A stretch of 61,752 nt of DNA from JACQGZ01 sp036004665 (GTDB lineage Bacteria > Sysuimicrobiota > Sysuimicrobiia > Sysuimicrobiales > Humicultoraceae). A program made the translations under genes and the position numbers. Positions within the stretch are counted from its first letter, which is position 1. Every line of letters starts with the position of its first letter. Location: contig DASYRG010000047.1 of the NCBI GenBank assembly GCA_036004665.1, positions 1-61,752 on the forward strand. Direction: 5' to 3'. Below the pieces are notes generated by a model. The model made no database searches. It had not been told where the DNA came from and saw nothing but the letters and a program-made list of their open reading frames with translations. Positions 33,821-44,575 of the stretch are shown piece by piece.

Positions 33821-35701
33821 ATGTCGACGTCGTCCCTCGCGGTTCAGCGCGTGCTCCGCGTCACCGCGGCAGCCGCTGCTGCCGGACTGCTCTCCCTGGC
33901 CGGGCCCCGGACCGCGACCCCCGCCTCCTATCCGCGCGCCGAGGCTGCCGTGGCGATGCGGGACAACGAGTTCTCCCCGGAAGTCCTCCGCGTCGTACCG
34001 GGAAGCACGGTGGTGTGGCAGAACGCGGGGAGAAACCCGCACACCGTTACCGCGGACGACGGCAGCTGGGACTCGGGGTCGATTCTCCCCGGAGGCACGT
34101 TCCGCAGGGCGTTCCCCCACGCGGGCACCTACCGGTACTTCTGCGTCCCGCACGGCGCCCGCGCCGGACGGGGAATGGCCGGCGTCATCCTGATCGGCGA
34201 CGCTCAGCTCCCGGACGCCCCGCGCTCCATTCCCCTGGCATCCGTTCCACGCACGCTGAGGGTGCCCGACCGTTACCGCACGATCCAGGCGGCCGTGAAC
34301 GCCGCGCGGCCGGGGGACCTCATCTTGATCGCCCCCGGCCTCTATGGCGAAGCGGTGACGGTGACCACGCCCGGGATTACGCTGCGCGGGCGCGACCGCA
34401 ACGGCGTCATCCTCGACGGCCGCTTCACCCACGCCACCGGCGTCAAGGTGCTCGGCGCCGACGGCGTCGTCCTCGAGAACATGACCGCGCGCCACTACAC
34501 CGCCAACGGCTTCTACTGGACCGGGGTTCAGGGCTACCGCGGCAGTTACCTCACCGCCTACAACAACGGGGAGTACGGTCTCTATGCCTTCGATTCCGTC
34601 TTCGGCCAGTTCGATCACAGCTTCGCGTCGGGCCATCCCGACTCCGGCTTCTACATCGGGCAGTGCAAACCGTGCCACGCCCTCATCACCGACGTGCTGG
34701 CCGAGGGCAATGCCGTGGGCTATTCCGGCACCAACGCCGGCGGGGATCTCACCATCCGCGATTCGATCTGGCGCGCCAACCTGGCCGGCATCGTGCCCAA
34801 CACGCTGGATTCGGAACGGCTCCCCCCTCAAGACGCGGTGCGCGTAATCGGCAACCTTGTCTATTCCAACCACAACCGCCGCGCCCCCGCGGAACTGCCG
34901 CAGTACCCGAGCTTCGGCAACGGCATCATCCTGGCCGGCGGCATCAACAACCTCGTGGAAGGCAACCTGGTCTGGGACCACCCCAACTACGGCATCCTGG
35001 TCATCGCGACCCTGAGCAGGCAGCTCTGGATCCCCTCGGGCAACGTCGTGCGGCACAACGCGGTCTGGGCCTCGGGGCGGGCCGACCTGGCCCTGGCCGC
35101 GCCGGCCGGGCGGGGAAACTGCTTCGCCGCCGGGCGCCATCACCGCAGCACGCCGCCGGCGATTCAGGGGCTGTACGGATGCAGGTCGCCGCTGAAGTGG
35201 ATCGAGGGCGGCGATCCCCGTGCCTTCCTGGTGATGTACCTGCAGTCCCGCGTCGCTCGGTCCGGGCTGGTGCGGTCGCCAGACTGGCGCACCTATCCCT
35301 CGCCTCCGCCGCAGCCCCCCATGCCGGACCCGCTCGCGCCGGTAGGGGGCGCGTGGCCGACCCCTGAGAGCCGCCTGGTGCTGCAGCCTGTCACGGCCCC
35401 GCCCCGCCTGCCTCCGGCCGAGGCCTTTCCGTTTGCCTCCCAGTTCCCGGGGGCGCCGCGGGGAGGCGTCGAGCTGCTGCGGTTGGTGATCTATCTGCTG
35501 CCCGGCGCCTCCTACGCCTCGTCGGTCCTTCTCGTCGCGGTAGCCCTGCGGCGGCGGCGCGCGCTCCGTACGGCGGCGGGGATCGCATGGCTGGCGCTGG
35601 CCCTGATTGTCCCGATTCTAGGAGCCCTGATCTACCTGGTATTCCGGCTGTTTCGCCGCCGCGGCCCGCTCATGCCGTTGATCGACGTGGGACCCCCTTA
35701 G
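33821..35701 (+). CDS. Secreted/membrane protein: cupredoxin domain fused to a parallel beta-helix
   Basis: The product has 626 residues. After a signal peptide (about 1-35), a plastocyanin-like domain (45-130) has the type 1 copper ligands H74 (RNPHTV), C108 and H111 (FCVPHG) and M119 (GRGM). Residues about 145-450 are a right-handed parallel beta-helix with NosD/pectate lyase-like repeats (TIQAAVNAARPGDLILIAPG). Two membrane helices lie near 545-570 and 580-610, before a short basic tail. The start at 33821 is chosen for its signal peptide; no clear site is seen. It probably binds copper and a polysaccharide or partner at the cell surface (inference). Confidence 0.82.
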   Translation: MSTSSLAVQRVLRVTAAAAAAGLLSLAGPRTATPASYPRAEAAVAMRDNEFSPEVLRVVPGSTVVWQNAGRNPHTVTADDGSWDSGSILPGGTFRRAFPHAGTYRYFCVPHGARAGRGMAGVILIGDAQLPDAPRSIPLASVPRTLRVPDRYRTIQAAVNAARPGDLILIAPGLYGEAVTVTTPGITLRGRDRNGVILDGRFTHATGVKVLGADGVVLENMTARHYTANGFYWTGVQGYRGSYLTAYNNGEYGLYAFDSVFGQFDHSFASGHPDSGFYIGQCKPCHALITDVLAEGNAVGYSGTNAGGDLTIRDSIWRANLAGIVPNTLDSERLPPQDAVRVIGNLVYSNHNRRAPAELPQYPSFGNGIILAGGINNLVEGNLVWDHPNYGILVIATLSRQLWIPSGNVVRHNAVWASGRADLALAAPAGRGNCFAAGRHHRSTPPAIQGLYGCRSPLKWIEGGDPRAFLVMYLQSRVARSGLVRSPDWRTYPSPPPQPPMPDPLAPVGGAWPTPESRLVLQPVTAPPRLPPAEAFPFASQFPGAPRGGVELLRLVIYLLPGASYASSVLLVAVALRRRRALRTAAGIAWLALALIVPILGALIYLVFRLFRRRGPLMPLIDVGPP

Positions 35702-36393
35702 GTGCGGGACGCAGGCGCAGGTCGTTCCATCAGCAGGCCTTGCTGCACAAACGCCGCGGCGGCCGCGCCGGCCAGCGGGCCGGCCCAGTAGACGAGGTGG
35801 TGGCTCCAGTGCCCCGAGGCGAGCGCCGGCCCAAACGCGCGGGCCGGGTTCATGGCGGCGCCCGTGAGCGGGCCGACTGCCATGATGTCGAGCGCGATGG
35901 TGAGCCCGATGGCCAGCGGAAACACGGCGACGGGGGCGCGCCGGTCCACGGCCGTGCCGAAGATCACCAGGACGAGAAAGAAGGTGGTGACCGCCTCGAT
36001 CACGATCCCCGTCCCGCTGCCGACTCCGCTGGCCAGATCGGGCGTGCCGCCTCCCACGGCGGGAACGCTGAACATCCCTGTCAGGAGCAGCGCGGCCACC
36101 GTCGCCCCGGCCAGCTGCGCCACCCCGTAGACTAGCCCGAGGCGCGCCCCCATCCGGCCGGTGATCACGAAGCCGAAGGTCACCGCCGGATTGAAGTGCC
36201 CCCCGGAGATCGCCCCCAAAGCGGCCACCATCACGGCGATGGTGAAGCCGTGGGCCAGCGCCACCGAGGTGAGATTGGCCGCCCCCGGAGATCCCGCGAT
36301 TCCGGCGGCGGTGATCGAGAGCACTCCTACAAAAATCAAGGCGAACGCGCCGATGGCTTCGGCGAACGCCCGTGTCATCCAATCTCTCGGCAT
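35698..36393 (-). CDS. Aquaporin / MIP-family channel
   Basis: The product has 231 residues with six membrane helices and two half-helices bearing NPA boxes at N68-A70 (GGHFNPAV) and N182-A184 (GAAMNPARAFGPAL). The length and R185 in the selectivity filter fit water-selective aquaporins. GGAGGGGAGGG precedes the ATG. Its stop overlaps that of the convergent cupredoxin gene. Confidence 0.93.
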   Translation of the reverse strand: MPRDWMTRAFAEAIGAFALIFVGVLSITAAGIAGSPGAANLTSVALAHGFTIAVMVAALGAISGGHFNPAVTFGFVITGRMGARLGLVYGVAQLAGATVAALLLTGMFSVPAVGGGTPDLASGVGSGTGIVIEAVTTFFLVLVIFGTAVDRRAPVAVFPLAIGLTIALDIMAVGPLTGAAMNPARAFGPALASGHWSHHLVYWAGPLAGAAAAAFVQQGLLMERPAPASRT

Positions 36394-36415
36394 CCCGACA
36401 CCCTCCCCTCCCTAC

Positions 36416-37708
36416 TCACCAGCGTCCCAAGAGCCGCTGCGTGCCGCTGTCCTTGAGCGCCTCGCGCACCCGCGCTTCGGACATCCACTCGGGGTGCGGA
36501 ACCGCCGCCGGTCGTTCCAGCACGCGCAATGGGGTCTGCGCCGCCCCGTCGGCGAGGGGTCGCACATGGCGCTGGATCGCCGCGTCGGCCAGCAGGTAGC
36601 CGTGATTCTCCAGCACGGCGATCTCGCCCTGCGAGAAGGCATCCAAATCGGTGCGGACCTCGGAGATGATCTCGTCGACGAGATCCTCCGGGTACTGCGA
36701 CAGCGCCGACACGTAGTGCGCCCCCGCGCTGCCGATCCCCCAATACGCGCCCAGCAATTCGTTCTTGAGGAACCCGGCGATGAGCCAGCGTTTTCGCAGC
36801 CCGCGTGCCTGGCTGTCCACGACGGTCACATAGCGCTGCAGCCGCCAGAGGAGCCCCCGATCCGCCTCCGCCTCGAAGATGGCGCCCCCGTCCGAGACCA
36901 GGACGATCAGGTGGCTCTTCCAGACCGGCTCCAGCCCGAGGTTGTCGTAGACGCCGCCGTCGGAGAGGCGGATGGCGGCGACGAGGCGATCCCGGTCCGC
37001 CCGCCGGTAGGCTCCCGGATGCAGCTGATCCGGGCGGAGGCCGATCGGCAGCGGGTTGAAGATGGGTGGGAAGCAGGAGGAGGCGGCGACGGCGCGGGCG
37101 AGGGGCCAGTTGGGGATCGGGCGGCGATACCCGGCTTGATAATCCCCCATGCGGCCGCGCTTGCCCTGGAGCAGGCCGGCATCGAAGACCCAGTTCACGC
37201 CGAAAGGGAGGTCGGTCGCGCAGAAGATGAAGCGCGGCCGGTCCGGCAGCTCGGGTAGACGCAGGCCGGTCAGCCGTTTCTCGTACTGGCGTGCGAGGGT
37301 CTCGACACCGGTGCTGTCCCACAGCCAGTTCCAGGGAAGGAGGCGATTTAGGATGGGCCAGGTCCGGAGATTTCTGCCCACGAACGCCTGGAACGGTGTG
37401 GCGATGCGTTCATTCCACTCGGGATCGGAGAGGACGGCGCCGGCGGCAGGCCACGGCCGCATGCGGGTGGCCAGGTGCGCGGAGATGATGCTGCCGCCCG
37501 ACACCGAGCTGATGGTGTCAACCTGGGAGAGCAGGCCCAGCTCGTTGAGCCGCCGCAGGCCTCCCAGGTGAAAGAGCGCGGCGCGAAACCCCCCGCCCGA
37601 GAGGCAGAGGGCCAGGCCCCGTCTCCGCGATCTCGGCCGCGGCAGGTACTTCGCCTGCCCATGCGGAGTCGCCGTCGCTGCACCGTTACCTGCCGCCGCG
37701 GGCCTCAC
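36416..37708 (-). CDS. Patatin-like phospholipase
   Basis: The product has about 430 residues. The oxyanion hole GGGFR is at residues 38-42 and the nucleophile is S70 in SVSGGS (the first Gly of GxSxG is Ser). The catalytic Asp is in LSDGGVYDN near residue 275. It should hydrolyse acyl lipids. A GTG at 37708 overlaps the upstream stop as GTGA, suggesting coupling; a GTG at 37729 is the alternative. The much longer frame upstream is a shadow of the next gene. Confidence 0.88.
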   Translation of the reverse strand: MRPAAAGNGAATATPHGQAKYLPRPRSRRRGLALCLSGGGFRAALFHLGGLRRLNELGLLSQVDTISSVSGGSIISAHLATRMRPWPAAGAVLSDPEWNERIATPFQAFVGRNLRTWPILNRLLPWNWLWDSTGVETLARQYEKRLTGLRLPELPDRPRFIFCATDLPFGVNWVFDAGLLQGKRGRMGDYQAGYRRPIPNWPLARAVAASSCFPPIFNPLPIGLRPDQLHPGAYRRADRDRLVAAIRLSDGGVYDNLGLEPVWKSHLIVLVSDGGAIFEAEADRGLLWRLQRYVTVVDSQARGLRKRWLIAGFLKNELLGAYWGIGSAGAHYVSALSQYPEDLVDEIISEVRTDLDAFSQGEIAVLENHGYLLADAAIQRHVRPLADGAAQTPLRVLERPAAVPHPEWMSEARVREALKDSGTQRLLGRW

Positions 37709-37986
37709 GGGAGCAGTGAAATCGTCCACAGGAGCAGGATGAGAAAGACCACACTCGTCGCCGCGTCCACGAGCCCGACTGCCGGCGCTTCCCCACCCAG
37801 ATGACGGACTCTTCGCACCCATGCCTTCAAGGCATCTTCTAGGGGCCCGGCGATCACGACGGCCAGCGAGATCAGCAGGGCAGCGAGGGTGCGTTCCTGC
37901 CAGAAGCGCCAGATGCCGTAGAGGATCACGGCGGCGCCAAGCACCCATCCCACGGAAATCAGAATGCGCGTGAGTCGCTCCACCAT
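37705..37986 (-). CDS. Small membrane protein
   Basis: The product has 93 residues with three hydrophobic helices (ILISVGWVLGAAVILYGIW, LAALLISLAVVIAG, SVVFLILLLWTISLL) and a basic loop. It is translationally coupled to the patatin gene, so it may anchor or assist that phospholipase. ATG 37986 or GTG 37995 could be the start. The family is not recognised. Confidence 0.65.
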   Translation of the reverse strand: MVERLTRILISVGWVLGAAVILYGIWRFWQERTLAALLISLAVVIAGPLEDALKAWVRRVRHLGGEAPAVGLVDAATSVVFLILLLWTISLLP

Positions 37987-38106
37987 GCTCGTCACATTCG
38001 GGACAGACTATCGAAGCCCTGGAACAGCACGAGCCACCCCGGCGGAGGCGGATCGAACACGGCATAGAAGTAAGATAGAAGCGAATCCATGAAGGGGGTG
38101 GTCTGA

Positions 38107-38490
38107 GTGTCTGCACGGACTCTTACGATGTGGCTTGGGGTCCTCTATCTTCTTATCGGCGTGTTGGGATTTGTCCCCGGCATTACGCGCGCGACTGCCG
38201 TTCCCGGGCACGGGCTCCTGCTCGGTATCTTTGCGGTCAATACGATCCATAACCTGGCCCACCTGATCCTCGGCGCGGTTCTCGTCTGGGCGGCGCGCGG
38301 ACCATCTCTGGTCAAAGGGAGTCAGATCCTCGCCGTGGTGTTCGCCGTGTTGGTCGTCGCCAGCTTCATCCTCCCCCTCCGCGAAGGCATCGCGATCAAT
38401 CTCCCGGACACCATCCTTCACCTTGTCAGCATGCTGATCACCGGATATGTGGGGTTCACCGCGGCAGGTCGAGGAACCGCGATGGCCTAA
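38107..38490 (+). CDS. DUF4383-like four-helix membrane protein
   Basis: The product has 127 residues with four membrane helices. The N-terminal MWLGVLYLLIGVLGFVPG and central NTIHNLAHLILG are family-typical. It is paralogous to 25211-25594. AAGGGGG precedes the GTG start. The function is unknown. Confidence 0.8.
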   Translation: MSARTLTMWLGVLYLLIGVLGFVPGITRATAVPGHGLLLGIFAVNTIHNLAHLILGAVLVWAARGPSLVKGSQILAVVFAVLVVASFILPLREGIAINLPDTILHLVSMLITGYVGFTAAGRGTAMA

Positions 38491-38582
38491 CCGGACGGCG
38501 TCGGGCCGATCGACAAGGACTCCCCGTTCAGACCGTCGAAGCGCGGGGAGCCCAGGACAGCAACACAAGGAGGCCCGAGACG

Positions 38583-40142
38583 ATGACTGTCTTTCTCAGG
38601 CGCATTGCTGCGCTCGTCCTTCTCGCGTTCGCCGTCACCAGCGGGGTTCCGGCCGGCGCCGGACCGGCGGGCGGGGTCTTGCGCATCGGCATCGACGTCG
38701 ACGCCGGGACGCTCGATCCGCGACTGGCAAACGATACGACGGCCCGCCGCGTCATCGAGCAAGTGTATGACGGCCTGATCGAACTGGACGCGCAGCTGCA
38801 GCCGCGCCCCGCCCTCGCCGAATCTTGGACGCAGGTCTCCCCGACCGTCTGGGTCTTCAGGCTGCGCCGGGGCGTGCGCTTCCACGACGGCACCCCGTTC
38901 ACCGCAGAGGACGTCGTCTTCACCTTTCAGACGATCCTCGACCCGGCGCTGCGCGCCCCGCTGCGCGGTCTCGTTACGCCGATCAGCAAGGTCGAGGCGG
39001 TGGACGAGGCCACGGTGCGCTTCACCCTCAGCGCGCCCTATGCCCCATTGCTGAGATACCTGGATGGGTCCCAGGCCGGTGGGATCGTCTCCAAACGGGC
39101 CGTGGAGCGTCTGGGCGCGCAGTTCGCCTCGAATCCCGTCGGCACGGGCGCCTTCAAATTCGTCTCCTGGCAGCGGAACAGCCGGATCACCCTGGAGGCG
39201 AACACCTCAGGGTGGCGCCGCCCCTCGCTCACCCAGATCATCTTCAACATCATCCCCGACAACTCGACCCGTGCTGCGGCCGTGGAGTCGGGCGACGTGG
39301 ACCTGATCCACTCCCCGCTCTCACCGCAGGACGTGCGGCGGCTGCGCACCGTGTCGCGAGTCAGCGTGACCCAGATGACGGGCCTCGGCCACACCTACCT
39401 GAACATCAACATGTCCGACCCGATTCTGCGCGACGTGCGCGTGCGCCGGGCCATTGCACACCTGATCCCCCAGACGACGATCGTGCGGCAGATCTATCAG
39501 GAGATGGACCGTCCCGCGAACTCCATCCTGCTGCCGGCTTGGACCGGCATCTACACCGACGACATCACCCAGCCGGGCCACGACATCGCGCGCGCGAAAG
39601 CGCTGCTCGCGGAGGCGGGCTGGACCGACAGTAACCGCGACGGCGTCCTCGACCAGGGCGGCCGGAACTTCTCTCTCGTCGTGCGCACGCACAGCGAAGA
39701 TCCTAACCGCATCCAGATCGTGGAACTGCTGATCAGCATCCTGCGGTCCTCCGGCATCGAGGCCCGCGCGGAGATCACCGAGTTTCCCGCCCTGGTGCAG
39801 GCCCTTATCGCTGGCACCCATCAGATCGCGCTGGTGGGATGGCTCGGCCTTGTCGATCCGGACCGCGGCATGTACAACCAGTTCCACAGCAAGGGCAGCC
39901 AGAACTGGGAGCGCTACACGAACGCGCGCGTGGACGCCCTGCTGGACGAGGGCCGCCAGAAGGCAGATCCGGCCGAGCGTGCGCGCATCTATCGTGAGGT
40001 CGCGCGCATCATCGCTGCCGACCTGCCGTACTACATCCTCACCTATCAAGGCTACATCGTGGTGGTGAACCGCCGGGTGCAGGGCTTCACCCCCATCCCC
40101 AGCGGCAGTTTCCGCTCCCTCTGGCAGACGAGCACGCCGTGA
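38583..40142 (+). CDS. ABC transporter peptide-type substrate-binding protein (family 5)
   Basis: The product has 519 residues with a signal peptide and the SBP family 5 order of motifs (GTLDPRLANDTTARRVIEQVYDGL is split here as GTLDPR and VIEQVYDGL; then WVFRLRRGVRFHDGTPF and NMSDPILRDVRVRRAIAH). It captures oligopeptides or similar ligands. AAGGAGG precedes the ATG. It heads the operon 38583-42970 with two permeases and a zinc hydrolase; the ATPases are not in this window. Confidence 0.93.
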   Translation: MTVFLRRIAALVLLAFAVTSGVPAGAGPAGGVLRIGIDVDAGTLDPRLANDTTARRVIEQVYDGLIELDAQLQPRPALAESWTQVSPTVWVFRLRRGVRFHDGTPFTAEDVVFTFQTILDPALRAPLRGLVTPISKVEAVDEATVRFTLSAPYAPLLRYLDGSQAGGIVSKRAVERLGAQFASNPVGTGAFKFVSWQRNSRITLEANTSGWRRPSLTQIIFNIIPDNSTRAAAVESGDVDLIHSPLSPQDVRRLRTVSRVSVTQMTGLGHTYLNINMSDPILRDVRVRRAIAHLIPQTTIVRQIYQEMDRPANSILLPAWTGIYTDDITQPGHDIARAKALLAEAGWTDSNRDGVLDQGGRNFSLVVRTHSEDPNRIQIVELLISILRSSGIEARAEITEFPALVQALIAGTHQIALVGWLGLVDPDRGMYNQFHSKGSQNWERYTNARVDALLDEGRQKADPAERARIYREVARIIAADLPYYILTYQGYIVVVNRRVQGFTPIPSGSFRSLWQTSTP

Positions 40143-40205
40143 TGCTATCGGCCACCTGATCTGAGTTTGCAGGGGCAGCCGCGCGGCTGCCCCTGCCGCC
40201 TCCCG

Positions 40206-41177
<972 letters not shown>

Positions 41178-42046
41178 GGGCGCACCCGCCCCCGCCGTCC
41201 GTCCCCGGCGCCGGCGCCTGACCCTGTCGGCGCGCGTCGGCTCGCTCCTGCTGGCTGTGGTCGCGCTGGCCGCCGTCTTCCCCATCGCCTTCACCCGGGC
41301 TAACCCGGAGCAGGTCGACATCATGTCCCGTCTCGCGCCCCCCACCCGCGCGCATCCGCTCGGCACTGACAACATCGGGCGCGACCTGCTCGCCCGGCTG
41401 GTCTATGGTTCACGCGTCTCGTTGCTCGTGGCGCTGGTCTCCGTCGGCGGCGCGGTCGTCCTCGGCGTGACGCTGGGGCTTCTTGCCGGCTACTACGGCC
41501 GCTGGACGGAGGCGGGGATCATGCGCCTGGTCGACGTGTTCCTGGCGTTCCCCGCCATCCTGCTAGCGCTCGCCCTGGTGGCCACCCTCGGCGCCGGCGT
41601 CTCCAGCGTGATCATCGCGCTGATCCTGGTCTTCTGGACGCAGTATGCGCGGGTCGTGCACGGCGCCACGCTGGCGGTGAAAGAACGCTCGTTCGTCGAG
41701 GCGGCGCGGGCGATCGGGGCGGGGGACGGCCGCATTCTCCTGCGGCACGTTCTTCCCAACATCATCTCGCCGATCGTGATCCTGGCGACGCTGGGGATGG
41801 GCACCGCGGTCGTGGCCGAGTCCACCCTGTCCTTTCTCGGGATAGGGGTGCAGCCTCCCACACCTTCGTGGGGATGGACGCTGGCTTTCGGGACGCGCTA
41901 CCTGCGCGACGCGCCTCACCTGGCGACCTTCTCGGGCCTCGCGATCATGGCGACGGTGCTCGGGTTCAACCTGCTCGGCGACGGAATCCGCGACCTGCTC
42001 GATCCCAGATTCCGCGCGCAGTAAGCACGAATCGAAGGAGGCATGC

Positions 42047-42970
42047 ATGCCGAAGCGCACCTACCGCCCGGTACCGGTGATGACCCTGGCCAGTGGGATG
42101 GAACTGACCCTCCCGCTGCACGAGATCGTGGGAGAGCGCGAAGGGCCCACCCTTGGCATCTCTGCGGCCATCCACGGCGAGGAGGCCGTGGGTGTCGAAA
42201 TCATTTACAGGTTCCTGACGACCTTCGACCTCATCGGGCTGGCCGGACGGCTCCTGGTTCTGCCTGTGGCCAACCCGTTCACCTACGCGGCGATCACGCG
42301 CTTCACGCCCATCGATGGCGGCAACCTCAACAGGGTCTTCCCCGGCAACGCCGACGGCTTCCTCACCGAGCAGCTGGCGCACGCGGTGACGGAACACTTT
42401 CTGCGCAAGATCAACTATTATGTCGACCTGCACGCCGGCGGCGCCTATCCGACGGTGGACTATGTCTACATCCTCAACGCGGACGACCTCTCTCGCGCTT
42501 TCGGGTCGCGCCTGCTCTACCGGCCCCCCGAGACCCTGGCTGGAACCTCGATCAGCGTGACGCGGGAACTGAACATCCCCTCCGTGGTCGTCGAACTGGG
42601 TGGGGGCGACGTGGATCAGTCCGACTACGTGCGGCGGGGCATCGCGGGGCTGGCGAACGTGCTCCGGACACTGAGGATGCTGCCCGGCGACCCGGCCCTG
42701 CCGCCGCGTCAGATCGTCCTGCGCGAGATCGCCACCCTGCGCCCCCATCACGGCGGGCTGCTCCTCCCGGAGGTGACGGAGATGGGGGCCGAGGTCCGCG
42801 GGGGACAGGTGCTGGGGCGGGTGATCAGTCCCTACTCCTTCGAGGAACTGGAGGTCATCCGCTGTCCGTTCGAACGCGGTATTGTAGTCTTGACCCAACT
42901 CACACCTAACGTCGTGGAACCGGGGATTTACGGCTTCATGATCGGCAATCTGTCCACCGCGGAATCCTGA
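42047..42970 (+). CDS. Succinylglutamate desuccinylase/aspartoacylase-family zinc hydrolase
   Basis: The product has 307 residues. Zinc ligands are H43 and E46 in HGEE and H129 in YYVDLHAGG, the standard set for the M14-related aspartoacylase family. VANPFTY and DGGNLNRVFPG form the substrate Arg/Asn region. AAGGAGG precedes the ATG, 22 bases after the permease stop. As last gene of the peptide importer it likely deacylates or hydrolyses the imported compound in the cytoplasm. Confidence 0.9.
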   Translation: MPKRTYRPVPVMTLASGMELTLPLHEIVGEREGPTLGISAAIHGEEAVGVEIIYRFLTTFDLIGLAGRLLVLPVANPFTYAAITRFTPIDGGNLNRVFPGNADGFLTEQLAHAVTEHFLRKINYYVDLHAGGAYPTVDYVYILNADDLSRAFGSRLLYRPPETLAGTSISVTRELNIPSVVVELGGGDVDQSDYVRRGIAGLANVLRTLRMLPGDPALPPRQIVLREIATLRPHHGGLLLPEVTEMGAEVRGGQVLGRVISPYSFEELEVIRCPFERGIVVLTQLTPNVVEPGIYGFMIGNLSTAES

Positions 42971-42996
42971 GGGCAGGGAGGAGGGGTCGGCCCGAC

Positions 42997-43662
42997 ATGA
43001 GCTACTTTACTCCTGAGCTCTTCAAGTTTCTCAAGGAGCTCAAGTCACACAACAATCGGCCGTGGTTCGAGTCGAACAAGGCGCGCTATGAGGCTGATGT
43101 CAAGGAGCCGATGCTCCGCTTCATCACAGATCTGGGGCAGCGGCTGAAGAAGATCAGCCCCTACCTCACCGCCGACTCCCGGCCCAGCGGCGGCTCAATG
43201 TTCCGCATCTACCGCGACGTCCGCTTCTCCAGGGACAAGAGCCCCTACAAGACCAATGTTGGGGCCCACTTTTCTCATGTTCGGGAAAAGGACGTCCACG
43301 CGCCCGGGCTCTACCTGCACCTGGCGCCGGGCCAGTCCTTCGGCGGAGGCGGCCTGTGGCACCCCGACGCTGAGGCACTGAAGAAGGTTCGGGACCGCAT
43401 CGCATCGCGCCCCGTCGAATGGAAGGCGGTCAAGAAGCCTGGAGTAAGGATCCGCGGGGACGCCCTCAAGCGTGTCCCAGCCGGCTACGACGCGGATCAC
43501 CCTTTCGCCGAGGACCTCAAACATAAGGACTTCTACATCATGGAGGAGTGGAGCGAACGGGAGGTGGTCGCCCGCGACTTCATGGACCGTTTCCTCGGCG
43601 CCGCCCGATCAGCAGCACCGCTGATGCAGTTTGTGAGCAAAGCGCTGGGATTGCCGTGGTGA
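42997..43662 (+). CDS. DUF2461 family protein
   Basis: The product has 221 residues and matches the DUF2461/TIGR02453 family throughout: YFTPELFKFLKELKSHNNRPW, then FRIYRDVRFSRDKSPYKTN, and GGGLWHPD. The family function is unknown. A GGGAGGAGGGG stretch precedes the ATG. It may be the last member of the peptide operon. Confidence 0.9.
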   Translation: MSYFTPELFKFLKELKSHNNRPWFESNKARYEADVKEPMLRFITDLGQRLKKISPYLTADSRPSGGSMFRIYRDVRFSRDKSPYKTNVGAHFSHVREKDVHAPGLYLHLAPGQSFGGGGLWHPDAEALKKVRDRIASRPVEWKAVKKPGVRIRGDALKRVPAGYDADHPFAEDLKHKDFYIMEEWSEREVVARDFMDRFLGAARSAAPLMQFVSKALGLPW

Positions 43663-43688
43663 ACGAACCGGCCTTCTGACCTTGAGAC

Positions 43689-44129
43689 CTAGCGCAGGAC
43701 GCCGCGGCGGCGGAACCGCTCGAGGGCGAACCGATCGCAGGCTGTCTCCGCCGAGCCCTTTTTGCCGAGCACCTCATGCAGATAGTAATGATAGTACTCG
43801 TGGCAGTAGAGGAAACGGATGACCTCCGTCTTGGTGCGGAAGAGGATGTCGTGGGAAAACCAGCGGAAGCGAAAGGGATCTCCCCGCGCAGCAGACGTCT
43901 TGATCCGCTGCGCCCGGTAGGGGATGCGCTGCCGGAAGGGGCGGAAGGGCTCGGGCACCTGCACGGTGATCGTCTTACTCTCGTAGTCGCACAGTCCCTG
44001 CAGATGCGGCTTTGTGCGGTAGCGGAGGGGTCGGACCTCTACACGATAGCCACGGGCGCGCGGCAGATCCTGCAACAACCTGCGGAGTCGCGCCACGGGG
44101 AAGTCCGCCAGCCGAGAGATGATCACCAC
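43689..44129 (-). CDS. Putative small zinc metalloprotease-like protein (HEYYH)
   Basis: The product has 146 residues. The motif CHEYYHYYLHEVLG (H110, E111, H114) with E128 in the following helix (SAETACDRFALERF) matches a gluzincin-like HExxH...E arrangement, reminiscent of SprT-like domains. The N-terminal half is basic. The GTG start has no strong site. It is convergent with the DUF2461 gene. Activity is inferred from the motif only. Confidence 0.65.
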   Translation of the reverse strand: MVIISRLADFPVARLRRLLQDLPRARGYRVEVRPLRYRTKPHLQGLCDYESKTITVQVPEPFRPFRQRIPYRAQRIKTSAARGDPFRFRWFSHDILFRTKTEVIRFLYCHEYYHYYLHEVLGKKGSAETACDRFALERFRRRGVLR

Positions 44130-44575
44130 GGGGCGCGTCTGGTCAACCCAGTGCCCGAGTCACATCGACGGGGTTACGGATTGACCAGAACGGTTACCTC
44201 CCCACCAAGCGTGATCCGTCGCCCGCCCCGGGCGGCTCCTGCGGCCCTCAGCCAACCCTACCCACTTCACCGAACGCCTAACGGCCATAGGCATCATTGT
44301 CGCCTCCGAAGACTGCTCACCCCGGACAGATGTTGAGGAGAAGCTAGAGATCTTGGGGAATTCACGGCCGCGACAGTTCCTTCCTTCCGCCGTTCGGAAT
44401 TACGGAATTGACTCTGCGCGTTTATGCTTCCTCCGACCGCAAATGGAAGGATCTCGCCGGGCGAGTGGGGTGCTATTTATGTCCCGCCTGCTTGGGAGGC
44501 ACTCTTGACCCCGTAACGCGATAGAACCGCCCGTGGCTGCCGTCTACTCCGCGCCCCGTACGTGCGTTTCGGCGC
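44130..44575. other. Intergenic stretch without a recognised gene
   Basis: These 446 bases have mixed composition and lower GC than the flanks. No long frame with plausible coding bias, tRNA or strong hairpin was seen. It probably holds the promoter of the leftward HEYYH gene and decayed sequence. Confidence 0.4.
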
